NCBI RefSeq assembly: GCF_014648775.1
Contig: NZ_BMRT01000003.1
Coordinates: forward strand, 310,001-374,000
Length of the DNA stretch: 64,000 nt
Direction of reading: 5' to 3'
Origin: Streptomyces abikoensis
GTDB taxonomy: Bacteria > Actinomycetota > Actinomycetes > Streptomycetales > Streptomycetaceae
A program made the position numbers and the translations under genes. The notes below the pieces were generated by a model. That model had not been told where the DNA came from, made no database searches, and worked only from the letters and a program-made list of their open reading frames with translations. Shown here one piece after another: positions 43,001 to 50,685 of this stretch; the first letter of the stretch is position 1, and each line of letters starts with the position of its first letter.

Positions 43001-45124
43001 GCCGCCCGTACCGTCGACGAGGCCCGGGAGGCGGCCAACAAGCGCCGCGCCGAGGCGGCCGAGCAGGCGGACAAGCTGATCGCCGAGGCCACGGCCGAGG
43101 CGGAGAAGATGGCCGCCGAGGCCGCCCGTACGGTCGAGGAGGCCCGCAAGGCCGCGGAGGTCCACCGGGCCGAGGCGGCGGCGGACGCGGACCGGCTGAT
43201 CGCCGAGGCGGCCGAGATGGTCGAGGCGGCGCGCGCGGAGGCGGCCCGGTTCGAGGAGCGGGCGCGGGAGGCGGCGGACGCCCACCGCGCGGAGGCCGAG
43301 GCGGACGCCGACCGGCTGCGCGCCGAGGCCGCCCGCACGGTCGACGAGGCCCGGGAGGCGGCGAACGCCCGTCGGGCGGAGGCCGCGCTCCAGGCCGACG
43401 AGCTGATCTCCGAGGCTGTCGCCGAGGCGGAGAAGCTGGCGGACGAGGCCACGCGCACGCTCGAGGAGGCCCGGGAGGCCGCCGACGCCGAGCGGGCCGA
43501 GGCGGCGGCGGAGGCGGAGCGGCTGCGGGCCGCCGCGGCCGAGACGAAGGCCAAGGCGGACGAGCGGGCGGAGGCCGTGGTCGCCAAGGCGACGGCGGAG
43601 GCCGAGCGGCTGGTCGCGGACGCCTCCGCGAAGGCGCAGCAGATGCGTACCGACGCCTCCGACGCCCTGGCGTCGGCGGAGCAGGACGCGGCCCGGACGC
43701 GCGCCGAGGCCCGCGAGGACGCCAACAAGATCCGTGGCGAGGGCCGGGCGGAGGCGGAGCGGATCGTCAACGAGGCGGCCGAGCTGACGTCCTCCGCGCA
43801 GGACGACGCCGACCGGATCGTGGACGAGGCCCGGGAGGCGGCCAACAAGCGCCGTGCCGAGGCGGCCGAGCAGGCGGACAAGCTGATCGCCGAGGCCACG
43901 GCCGAGGCGGAGAAGATGGCCGCCGAGGCCGCCCGTACGGTCGAGGAGGCCGAAAAGGCCGCCGACGCGCACATCAACGAGGCCGTCGAGCAGGCCGACC
44001 GTGTCGTCTCCGAGGCGAACGCGGAGGCCGACCGGCTGCGTGCCGACGCCGACGCGGCGCTGGAGAACGCCCGTGCCGAGGCGACCCGGACCACCGACGA
44101 GGCCCGCCAGGACGCGAACACCCGCCGCGCGGAGGCGGCCGAGCAGGCCGACGCGCTGATCGCCGAGGCGACGGCGGAGGCCGAGCGGATGGCCGCCGAG
44201 GCCGCCGAGGCGCTGGCGGCCGCCCAGGAGAACGCCAACAGCACCCGGGCGGACTCCGCGCGGATCAAGGCGGACGCGGTCCAGGAGGCCGAGCGGCTGC
44301 GCGCCGAGGCGCGGGCCGAGGGCGAGCGGACGGTGGACCAGGCGCGGGACGCGGGCGCCAAGCGGCTCGCGGAGGCCGCCGAGCAGGCGGACGCGCTGGT
44401 CGCCAAGGCCCAGGAGGAGGCCGTGCTGGCGGCCACCGCGGCCGAGGAGCAGGCCGACGCCATGGTCGGCGCGGCCCGCAAGGAGGCCGACCGGATCGTC
44501 CAGGAGGCCACCGCCGAGGGCAACACGCTGGTGGAGCAGGCCCGTACGGACGCCAACACGATGCTCGCCGAGGCCCGTGGCGACGCCACGGCCATAAGGG
44601 ACCGCGCCGACGAGCTGCGCGGCCGGATCGAGAGCGAGGTCGAGAAGCTCCACGAGCGGGCGCGCCGGGAGGCCGCCGAGGCGATGCAGTCGGCGGGCGA
44701 GCGCTGCGACAAGCTCGTCGCGGCCGCGACCGAGCAGCTGGCGAACGCCGAGGAGAAGGCGGAGAAGCTGCTGTCGGACGCCCAGAGCGAGGCCAGCAAG
44801 GTGCGGATCACCGCCGTGAAGAAGGCGGACGCGCTGATCAAGGAGGCGGAGCAGAAGAAGACCGCCGCCGTACGCGACGCCGAGCGCCTGCGCACCGAGG
44901 CTCAGGAGGAGGCCGCGCGGCTTCTGGAGGAAGGAAAGCGGGAGTTGGAGGTGCTCGTCCGCCGACGCGAGGACATTCAGCAGGAGATTTCCCGTGTCCA
45001 GGACGTGTTGGAGGCGTTGGAATCATTTGAGTCCCCGGGGGCGGGCGGCTCCAAGGACGGTGGGGTGAAGGCGACGGCCGGTGCCGGAGCTACTCGATCG
45101 GGTGGCAAGCAGGACCGAAAGTAG
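40052..45124 (+). CDS. scy: Scy, large coiled-coil polarity/cytoskeletal protein
   Basis: This protein has about 1690 residues from ATG 40052; GTG 40064 (RGYERQES) is an equally plausible start. After a DivIVA-like N-terminus (SQFEAEMKRLKTEREKAVQHADDLGYQVEVLRAKLHEAR) and GYQAEQLLRNAQIQAEQLR, almost the whole protein is Ala/Glu/Arg coiled coil with hendecad-type periodicity. It ends in a basic C-terminal region (EVLVRRREDIQQEISRVQDVLEALESF) and a Gly/Ser/Lys tail. Scy organises the tip-growth polarisome with DivIVA and FilP in Streptomyces. The S. coelicolor protein is about 1326 residues as I recall, so this one is enlarged, apparently by internal repeats between 42640 and 44250. filP follows. 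Confidence 0.93.
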   Translation: MDRAVRGYERQESQLEEADHLSQFEAEMKRLKTEREKAVQHADDLGYQVEVLRAKLHEARRNLAHRPAYDSADIGYQAEQLLRNAQIQAEQLRSDAEREVREARAQTQRLLQEQAERQARMEAELHAEAVARRQRLDEELNERRRTVESHVNENVAWAEQLRARTEAQARRLLDESRAEAEAALAAARAEAQRLTEQASGRLGAAAEEARAEAEAILRRARADAERLLTAASTQAQEAATHAEQLRTATTAEADQARSSAAELTRTAEARIQEADTALREARAEAEKLVTEAKEAAAQRLSAAETDNEQRTRTARAEIARLVSEATKESEALRAEAEQLRADAIAEAERLRTEAAAEARSAVAEDSAAALAKAARTAEEVLAKATEDAQAATKAAAAEAERIRKEAEAEAERLRAQAADTAEQLKGEAKDDTAEYRKKTAELQEEARRLRAEAEQLRAEAVAEGERIRGEARREALQQIEEAAKTAEELLGKAKADAEETRSGAAAESEKTRAEAAERAATLRKQAEEALERARAEAEEMAEEAEDHAERVRSEAAEAAKATREEAERAARARAEEAAAELERLRSEAEQRVEAAETALREARAEAEKLRREAAEEAERQRTEAAERARTIGGQAEADAERLRAEAAAEAAETRAEGEAAGARLREEAEAEAERLRTEAQETADRLRAEANAAAERTAAEAAEALAAAQEEAARRRREAEELLGDARTEARTEREAAHEQSEELLASARKRVAEAQEEGRRLVEEAEARAAELVAAAEQTAQQVRESVAGLHEQAEEEIAGLRSAAEHNAERTVTDAQIEADRVRADAYAERERADEDAARTRGEAKAAADEMRAEAERLSAEASRALDEARQDANKRRAEAAEQADELIAEAIAEAEKMATEATRALDEAREAANGRRTEAALQADELIAEATAEAEKIVAEAAELTETAKADAARFEERAREAADAHRAEAEADADRLRAEAARTVDEAREAANKRRAEAAEQADKLIAEATAEAEKMAAEAARTVEEARKAAEVHRAEAAADADRLIAEAAEMVEAARAEAARFEERAREAADAHRAEAEADADRLRAEAARTVDEAREAANARRAEAALQADELISEAVAEAEKLADEATRTLEEAREAADAERAEAAAEAERLRAAAAETKAKADERAEAVVAKATAEAERLVADASAKAQQMRTDASDALASAEQDAARTRAEAREDANKIRGEGRAEAERIVNEAAELTSSAQDDADRIVDEAREAANKRRAEAAEQADKLIAEATAEAEKMAAEAARTVEEAEKAADAHINEAVEQADRVVSEANAEADRLRADADAALENARAEATRTTDEARQDANTRRAEAAEQADALIAEATAEAERMAAEAAEALAAAQENANSTRADSARIKADAVQEAERLRAEARAEGERTVDQARDAGAKRLAEAAEQADALVAKAQEEAVLAATAAEEQADAMVGAARKEADRIVQEATAEGNTLVEQARTDANTMLAEARGDATAIRDRADELRGRIESEVEKLHERARREAAEAMQSAGERCDKLVAAATEQLANAEEKAEKLLSDAQSEASKVRITAVKKADALIKEAEQKKTAAVRDAERLRTEAQEEAARLLEEGKRELEVLVRRREDIQQEISRVQDVLEALESFESPGAGGSKDGGVKATAGAGATRSGGKQDRK
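42640..44250 (+). repeat. internal repeat array within scy
   Basis: A 40-residue unit, DEARxxANxRRAEAAEQADxL followed by IAEAxAEAEKMAxEAxRxx, recurs five to six times. A longer unit, FEERAREAADAHRAEAEADADRL followed by RAEAARTV, occurs twice. At DNA level 43016-43144 and 43823-43951 are almost identical (one difference seen), as are 42923-43036 and 43250-43363 (two seen). Forty residues equal three hendecads plus one heptad, so coiled-coil register is kept. Confidence 0.8.
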
Positions 45125-45248
45125 CCACTCAATCGAGGGGTCATTTTCCGGATTCCCCAACTGTCTTAAACCATCTGCCGGATGACACGCCGCTCACGCC
45201 CCTAGGATTCCTCTATCACCTCACCGGTTCTCCAATGACAGGAACCCC

Positions 45249-46187
45249 ATGAGCGACACTTCCTCCCCCTTCGGCTTCGAGTTGGTGCGGCGTGGATACG
45301 ACCGCGGCCAGGTGGACGACCGCATTACGAAGCTCGTAGCGGACCGTGACAGCGCACTGGCCCGGATCACCTCTCTGGAAAAGCGCATCGAGGAGCTCCA
45401 CCTCGAGACGCAGAACGCTCAGGCACAGATCAATGACGCGGAGCCCTCGTACGCGGGGCTCGGCGCTCGCGTCGAGAAGATCCTCCGGCTGGCCGAGGAG
45501 GAGGCCAAGGATCTGCGTGAGGAGGCCCGGCGCGCCGCCGAGCAGCACCGCGAGCTGGCCGAGTCGGCCGCCCAGCAGGTGCGCAACGACGCCGAGTCGT
45601 TCGCCGCGGACCGCAAGGCGAAGGCGGAGGACGAGGGCGCCCGGATCGTCGAGAAGGCGAAGGGCGACGCCGCCTCGCTGCGCGCCGAGGCGCAGAAGGA
45701 CGCGCAGTCCAAGCGGGAGGAGGCCGACGCGCTCTTCGAGGAGACCCGCGCCAAGGCCGCCCAGGCCGCCGCCGACTTCGAGACCAACCTCGCCAAGCGC
45801 CGCGAGCAGTCCGAGCGCGACCTCGCCTCCCGCCAGGCCAAGGCGGAGAAGCGGCTGGCGGAGATCGAGCACCGCGCCGAGCAGCTGCGCCTGGAGGCGG
45901 AGAAGCTGCGCACGGACGCGGAGCGCCGGGCGCGCCAGACGGTGGAGACGGCCCAGCGCCAGGCCGAGGACATCGTGGCCGACGCCAACGCCAAGGCGGA
46001 CCGTATCCGCAGCGAGTCCGAGCGGGAGCTGGCGGCGCTCACCAACCGCCGCGACAGCATCAACGCCCAGCTGACCAACGTCCGCGAGATGCTGGCCACG
46101 CTGACGGGCGCGGCGGTGGCCGCGGCCGGCGTCCCCGGCGACGACGAGCCGATCAGCCGGGGCGTGCCGGCGCAGCAGAGCCGCTGA
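45249..46187 (+). CDS. filP: FilP, intermediate-filament-like coiled-coil protein
   Basis: This 312-residue protein begins SPFGFELVRRGYDRGQVDDRITKLVADRDSALARI, a DivIVA-like N-terminal segment. A continuous Ala/Glu/Lys/Arg-rich coiled coil follows (about 60-260), then RDSINAQLTNVREMLATLTG. Length matches the roughly 310 residues I recall for S. coelicolor FilP. It assembles filaments and contributes to hyphal stiffness and tip organisation, interacting with Scy and DivIVA. It has its own 124-bp upstream region after scy and a hairpin terminator downstream. Confidence 0.94.
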   Translation: MSDTSSPFGFELVRRGYDRGQVDDRITKLVADRDSALARITSLEKRIEELHLETQNAQAQINDAEPSYAGLGARVEKILRLAEEEAKDLREEARRAAEQHRELAESAAQQVRNDAESFAADRKAKAEDEGARIVEKAKGDAASLRAEAQKDAQSKREEADALFEETRAKAAQAAADFETNLAKRREQSERDLASRQAKAEKRLAEIEHRAEQLRLEAEKLRTDAERRARQTVETAQRQAEDIVADANAKADRIRSESERELAALTNRRDSINAQLTNVREMLATLTGAAVAAAGVPGDDEPISRGVPAQQSR

Positions 46188-46260
46188 TCACGTACCGCTC
46201 CATCGCTTCGCCGCTCCACGCACGCTGTATGACGCACGCTGTCGGGGGACCCTGTGCTCA

Positions 46261-46298
46261 GCGCGCCCTGTGCCGCCCGCCGGTGGCACGGGGCGCGT
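46261..46298 (+). terminator. terminator after filP
   Basis: GCGCGCCCTGTGCC (46261-46274) pairs with GGCACGGGGCGCGT (46284-46297) using two G-T pairs. It lies 73 bp after the filP stop. Confidence 0.65.
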
Positions 46299-46354
46299 CG
46301 TCCTGTGCGGCGCCACCGGTGGCGGGGCCCGCCGGGCGCCCTTACCGTGGCTGA

Positions 46355-47344
46355 ATGATCGAGCTCGAGGGGCTGACCAAGCACTACAGCGACGTCCGTG
46401 CCGTCGACCACCTCACGTTCACGGTCCGGCCCGGCATCGTCACGGGCTTTCTGGGGCCCAACGGGGCGGGCAAGTCGACGACCATGCGGATGATGCTCGA
46501 CCTGGACAATCCGTCGAGCGGGACGGTCCGCATCGACGGCCGGCACTACCGGGAACTGCGCGACCCGCTGCGGGTCGTGGGCGCCCTGCTGGACGCCAAG
46601 GCCATGCACGGCGGTCGCAGCGCCTACAACCACCTGCTGTGCCTGGCGCAGAGCAACGGCATCCCCAAGGCGCGGGTGCGGGAGGTCCTGGACACGGTCG
46701 GCCTCACCTCGGTGGCCAGGAAGCGGACCAAGGGGTTCTCCCTGGGCATGGGCCAGCGGCTGGGCATCGCGGCGGCGCTGCTGGGCGATCCGCGGATCCT
46801 GATGTTCGACGAGCCGGTCAACGGGCTGGACCCCGAGGGCATCCACTGGATCCGCAATCTGATGAAGAGCCTCGCCACCCAGGGCCGTACGGTCTTCGTC
46901 TCCTCCCACCTGATGAGCGAGATGGCGCTGACCGCCGATCACCTGGTCGTCATCGGCCAGGGCAAGCTGCTCGCCGACACGAGCATGACCGACTTCATCA
47001 AGGAGAACTCCCGCTCCTACGTCCGGATGCGCTCCCCCGAGCAGGAGCGGCTGCGGGAGATCCTGCGCGGCGCCGGGATCGACGTCACGCCCGGCGAGGA
47101 GGGCGCGCTGGAGGTCGAGGGCGAGGACGCGGCGCACCTGGGCGAGCTGGCGGCGCGGCACCGGATCACCCTCCACGAGCTGAGCCCGCGCTCGGCCTCG
47201 CTGGAGGAGGCGTTCATGCGGCTGACGGCCGGCTCGGTGGAGTACCACGCCCATGAGAACCACCGCCCGCCGGAATCCCCGGCGCAATCCCCGGCGGGGC
47301 CCGGTGCGGGCTGGGGAGCCGACTGGCGCAAGAAGGGATCCTGA
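46355..47344 (+). CDS. ABC transporter ATP-binding protein (module 1)
   Basis: This 329-residue ATPase has Walker A GPNGAGKST (about 36-44), Walker B ILMFDEPVNGLDPEG and H-loop VSSHLMSEMA. The signature region is FSLGMGQRLGIAAALLG, where GMGQR replaces the usual SGGQ. This is normal in the bacitracin/lantibiotic-immunity (BcrA/NatA) clade. It has a roughly 100-residue C-terminal extension (EEAFMRLTAG and a Pro/Gly-rich tail). It forms a pair with the permease that starts 3 bp downstream. It is strongly similar to the ATPase at 49405. Confidence 0.93.
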   Translation: MIELEGLTKHYSDVRAVDHLTFTVRPGIVTGFLGPNGAGKSTTMRMMLDLDNPSSGTVRIDGRHYRELRDPLRVVGALLDAKAMHGGRSAYNHLLCLAQSNGIPKARVREVLDTVGLTSVARKRTKGFSLGMGQRLGIAAALLGDPRILMFDEPVNGLDPEGIHWIRNLMKSLATQGRTVFVSSHLMSEMALTADHLVVIGQGKLLADTSMTDFIKENSRSYVRMRSPEQERLREILRGAGIDVTPGEEGALEVEGEDAAHLGELAARHRITLHELSPRSASLEEAFMRLTAGSVEYHAHENHRPPESPAQSPAGPGAGWGADWRKKGS

Positions 47345-47347
47345 ACC

Positions 47348-48118
47348 ATGGCCGTGGTGACGCAGGCCCTCCGGTCGGAATGGACGAAGATCAGATCCGT
47401 CCGGTCCACGGTGTGGACGCTCGGCCTCGCGATCGTGGTGACGGTCGCCCTCGGCGCGTTGATCAGCGCGCTCACCAAGAAGGACTTCGGCAATCTGCCG
47501 CCCAGAGACAAGATCGCTTTCGATCCGACGTTCATCAGCTTCGCCGGGATGGGCCTCGGTCAGCTCGCATTGATCGTTTTCGGGGTACTCGTGGTGGCGA
47601 ATGAATACAGCACGGGAATGATCCGCACCTCGCTCGCCGCCGTTCCCCAGCGGGGCACGTTTCTCTTCAGCAAGATCACCATTGCGGCGCTGCTCGCATT
47701 CGTGGTCGGCATGGTCACGAGCTTCGCTGCGTTCTTCGTCGGCCAGGCGATGCTCGGCGACTACGGTGCCACGCTGGCCGATCCCGGAGTACCGCGCGCG
47801 GTGATCGGCGGCGGCCTCTATATGACGCTGATCGCCGTCTTCTCGATGGGCGTCGCGACGATGCTGCGCAGCCCGATGCTCTCGCTGGGCATCCTCATGC
47901 CGTTCTTCTTCCTGATCTCCGCGATCCTCGGCAATGTCTCGGCGACGAAGAAGGTCGGCCAGTACCTGCCGGACCAGGCCGGGCAGAAGGTGATGCAGGT
48001 GGTCACGGTGGGCAGCGACACGCCGTACGGGCCCTGGGGCGGCTTCGCGATCATGGTGTTGTGGGTGGTCGCGGCACTGATCGGCGGCTACGCGGTGCTG
48101 AGCCGGCGCGACGCGTAG
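47348..48118 (+). CDS. ABC transporter permease (module 1)
   Basis: This 256-residue protein has a short cytosolic leader ending SEWTKIRSVRSTVWTLG, the entry motif of this ABC-2-like actinobacterial permease group. About six helices follow, at roughly 21-42, 61-82, 105-130, 140-165, 175-195 and 225-250. EYSTGMIRTSLAAVPQRGTF is the conserved loop after helix 2. Together with the preceding ATPase it forms a two-component exporter-type system. The substrate is unknown. Confidence 0.9.
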   Translation: MAVVTQALRSEWTKIRSVRSTVWTLGLAIVVTVALGALISALTKKDFGNLPPRDKIAFDPTFISFAGMGLGQLALIVFGVLVVANEYSTGMIRTSLAAVPQRGTFLFSKITIAALLAFVVGMVTSFAAFFVGQAMLGDYGATLADPGVPRAVIGGGLYMTLIAVFSMGVATMLRSPMLSLGILMPFFFLISAILGNVSATKKVGQYLPDQAGQKVMQVVTVGSDTPYGPWGGFAIMVLWVVAALIGGYAVLSRRDA

Positions 48119-48387
48119 TCCTCCGCCGGACGGGCACGTGGGGCTACGGCGGACGGGCACGTGGACCCGCGGCGCCGGGCCGGTGGGGGCCGGGCGCGTG
48201 AGGCGCCGGGCCCCTGCCGGGGGCTGGGACGGTTTCCGGCAGCGCTTTCCCGTACCGGGTCGGGGGCCGGGCGCGGATTCCGCCGGTTTCGGGGACGCAC
48301 GGGACGGGGGAGCCTCTCCCCACCGCCGGGATGTTCTCCCGCCGGGGCGGGCCGGCGGACGCACGGGAACATGGAGGGCATCGGCCT
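48119..48387. other. 269-bp gap with a short direct repeat
   Basis: CGGACGGGCACGTGG occurs at 48127-48141 and again at 48150-48164. GGCGCCGGGCC further on can pair with later GC-rich sequence. No gene is seen. The region separates ABC module 1 from the cyclotransferase-like gene. Confidence 0.5.
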
Positions 48388-49272
48388 ATGACGCGGTGGA
48401 CCCTGCGGGCCCTCGGGCTGGACGTCGTCCCCGCGCTGAGTCCGCTGACCTACCCCGGCCGTCCGGCCACCATCCCCGCCCTGCTCACCGGGCCGGAGCT
48501 GCTGCCGCTCACGCCCGGACCCGTGCCGCTGGGCGACTGGCGCCCGGGCGGCCCGTCCGGAGCGGAGGGGCCGGGCGGGCCGGAGGGGCCGTCGCTCGAC
48601 CGTTTCATGGCCGCGCTCGGCCGGCCGCCCGCCGACCGCCGCCACCCGGTGCTGGCCGTCGGCTCCAACGCCTCCCCCGCCCAGCTGGCCCACAAGTTCG
48701 CCGTCGGCGGCCTGTCCGCCGTGGTGCCGCTGGTGCCGGTGCGGGTGGGCGGCGTCGCCGTCGGCTGCTCGGGGCACATCGGGCGGCACGGCTATGTGGC
48801 CGCCGCGCCCTACGCCGCCCCCGGGGCCCGGACCACGCTGGTCGCCGGCTGGCTGGACGGCCACCAGCTGGCGGCCGTCGACGCCACGGAGTTCAACTAC
48901 CGGCGGGTCCTGCTGCCCGGCGACCGCTTCCCCGTGACCCTGCCGTCCGGGGAGCGGCTGCGGGGCGCGTATCTGTACGTCAGCAAATGGGGCGTCCTCA
49001 CCGGCCCGCCCGGCGGCGGGCCGCCCCGGCCCGGCGGCGGCGACCAGGGCGCGCTGCTCGCCACGCTGCTCGCGGGCTCGGCCCGGCTCCGCGCGCTGCT
49101 GGGGCCCGGCCCCCGCGACTGGGTCGAGCGCGCGGCGGCGGACCCGGAACGTGGGAAGGAGGGCACCCGGATCCTCGCCGAGGAGGGCTGGGTGGAGCGG
49201 ACGGTGGGCCTCCCGGCGTACGACCCCGCGGCACCGGGCGCCCTCACCTACGGCGACCTGCGCCCGCTGTAA
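48388..49272 (+). CDS. hypothetical protein, possibly gamma-glutamylcyclotransferase-like
   Basis: This protein has 294 residues from ATG 48388, with GGAGGG eight bases upstream. After an 85-residue variable N-terminus, the core has VLAVGSNASPAQLAHKF, which resembles the YGSNLxxxQL loop of gamma-glutamylcyclotransferase/AIG2 folds. Next come GHIGRHGYVAAAPYAAPGARTTLVAGWLDGHQLAAVDATEFNYRRV and GAYLYVSKWGVLTG. The catalytic Glu of that family could be in ATEFNYRR. This is a fold-level suggestion only. The gene sits between two paralogous ABC modules. Confidence 0.55.
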   Translation: MTRWTLRALGLDVVPALSPLTYPGRPATIPALLTGPELLPLTPGPVPLGDWRPGGPSGAEGPGGPEGPSLDRFMAALGRPPADRRHPVLAVGSNASPAQLAHKFAVGGLSAVVPLVPVRVGGVAVGCSGHIGRHGYVAAAPYAAPGARTTLVAGWLDGHQLAAVDATEFNYRRVLLPGDRFPVTLPSGERLRGAYLYVSKWGVLTGPPGGGPPRPGGGDQGALLATLLAGSARLRALLGPGPRDWVERAAADPERGKEGTRILAEEGWVERTVGLPAYDPAAPGALTYGDLRPL

Positions 49273-49329
49273 CGCCCGGCACACCGGGAACCGTCAACGT
49301 CTCGTCTATCCTCCTAACCTTTACGAGGG

Positions 49330-49382
49330 CTTTGCGCTTGTACAAAGTCGAACGAACCGAAGCACGCACGAACCGAAGCACG
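49330..49382. promoter_or_regulatory. inverted and direct repeats upstream of ABC module 2
   Basis: CTTTG (49330-49334) and CAAAG (49343-49347) are inverted around eight bases, and TTGTACAA (49338-49345) is palindromic within it. ACGAACCGAAGCACG follows twice (49352-49366 and 49368-49382). The second copy ends 22 bp before the ATG at 49405. This arrangement suggests an operator cluster for a repressor of the module. Confidence 0.5.
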
Positions 49383-49404
49383 TCGAAGCGCCGAGGGGCG
49401 AAGA

Positions 49405-50685
49405 ATGATCGAGGCAGTCGGCCTGACAAAGCGCTACGGCGCCAAGACGGCCGTGCACAACCTGACGTTCCAGGTGCGGCCGGGCGCCGTCACCGGGTTC
49501 CTCGGGCCCAACGGCTCCGGCAAGTCGACGACCATGCGCATGATCCTCGGCCTGGACCGGCCGACCGCCGGGCACGTCACGATCGCCGGGCACCCCTTCC
49601 ACGAGCTGCCGAACGCCCCGCGACAGGTCGGCGCCCTCCTCGACGCGAAGGCCGTGCACGGCGGCCGCAGCGCCCGCCACCACCTGCTGTCCCTCGCCCA
49701 GCTCGCGGGCATCCCGGCCCGCCGCGTGGACGAGGTCCTCGGCGTCGTCGGCCTCCAGGACGTGGCGCGGAAGCGGTCCGGCGGCTTCTCCCTCGGCATG
49801 GGGCAGCGCCTCGGCATCGCCGCCGCGCTGCTCGGCGACCCGCAGGTACTGCTCTTCGACGAGCCGGTGAACGGCCTCGACCCGGAGGGCATCCTCTGGG
49901 TCCGCAACCTCATGAAGCGGCTGGCGGCGGAGGGCCGCACGGTCTTCGTCTCCTCGCACCTGATGAGCGAGATGGCGCTGACGGCCGACCACCTGATCGT
50001 CATCGGGCGCGGGCAGCTCATGGCGGACATGAGCGTCAAGGACTTCATCGCCGCGAACTCCGCCGACTTCGCGCGCGTCCGCACGCCCGACGACGACCGG
50101 GAGGCCCGCGACAGGCTGAAGGACGCGCTGGTCGCGGCGGGGGCGCAGGTCCTGCCGGAGCCGGACGGCGCCCTGCGCGTGACCGGTCTGCCGCTCCCCC
50201 GCGTCAGCGACGTCGCGCACGGCGCGGACGTCCGCCTCTGGGAGCTCTCCCCGCACCAGGCCTCCCTGGAGGAGGCGTACATGCGGATGACGCAGGGCGC
50301 GGTCGACTACCGCTCGACGGCGGACCAGCGCTCGGGCTTCCAGGCGCCGCAGCCACAGCCGCAGCCGCCCGCGCAGCGGCTCCACGAGGGCTGGGCGGAA
50401 CAGGCCTACCCGGTCCTCCCGGGCGAACGCCCCAACCGGTACGCGACCCCGCCTGCGGCGAGCACGGCGGCCCCGGGCGCGACGCCGCCTGCGGCGAGCG
50501 AACCGGTCCTGGGCGCCGGGCAGGCCGTACCGGCCGTGCCGCCGACGCACGGGCCCACGGCCCCGGACCCGGCGGCCGGCACCACGCCGGCCCCCGCCAC
50601 GGGCGCGCCGGCGGCTCCCGGCACCGGGCAGCCCGTACCGGCCCCCGCCGACCTGATCAAGCGCGACAGCGAGGACGCCCGATGA
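49405..50685 (+). CDS. ABC transporter ATP-binding protein (module 2)
   Basis: This 426-residue protein has Walker A GPNGSGKST (about 36-44), signature FSLGMGQRLGIAAALLG, Walker B VLLFDEPVNGLDPEG and H-loop SSHLMSEMALTADHL. The nucleotide-binding domain is nearly collinear with the module 1 ATPase (GGRSARHHLLSLAQ versus GGRSAYNHLLCLAQ). The C-terminal 120 residues are a low-complexity Pro/Ala/Gln/Thr extension, much longer than in module 1. The stop overlaps the permease start (ATGA). Confidence 0.93.
   Translation: MIEAVGLTKRYGAKTAVHNLTFQVRPGAVTGFLGPNGSGKSTTMRMILGLDRPTAGHVTIAGHPFHELPNAPRQVGALLDAKAVHGGRSARHHLLSLAQLAGIPARRVDEVLGVVGLQDVARKRSGGFSLGMGQRLGIAAALLGDPQVLLFDEPVNGLDPEGILWVRNLMKRLAAEGRTVFVSSHLMSEMALTADHLIVIGRGQLMADMSVKDFIAANSADFARVRTPDDDREARDRLKDALVAAGAQVLPEPDGALRVTGLPLPRVSDVAHGADVRLWELSPHQASLEEAYMRMTQGAVDYRSTADQRSGFQAPQPQPQPPAQRLHEGWAEQAYPVLPGERPNRYATPPAASTAAPGATPPAASEPVLGAGQAVPAVPPTHGPTAPDPAAGTTPAPATGAPAAPGTGQPVPAPADLIKRDSEDAR

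Noticed and set aside
42640..44250. CRISPR-like array because of regular repeats
   Set aside because: Repeats are coding, lie within scy, vary in length and have no unique spacers.
39758..44653. A 1631-codon open frame antisense to scy
   Set aside because: It arises because the Ala/Glu/Arg codons of the coiled coil read as Leu/Gly/Arg codons on the other strand. Composition is extreme and follows the scy repeats, and there is no ribosome site or recognisable domain.
40279..44895. Two further long Ser/Ala-rich antisense frames across scy
   Set aside because: They reflect the same codon effect in another frame; third-position GC bias supports only the plus-strand scy frame.
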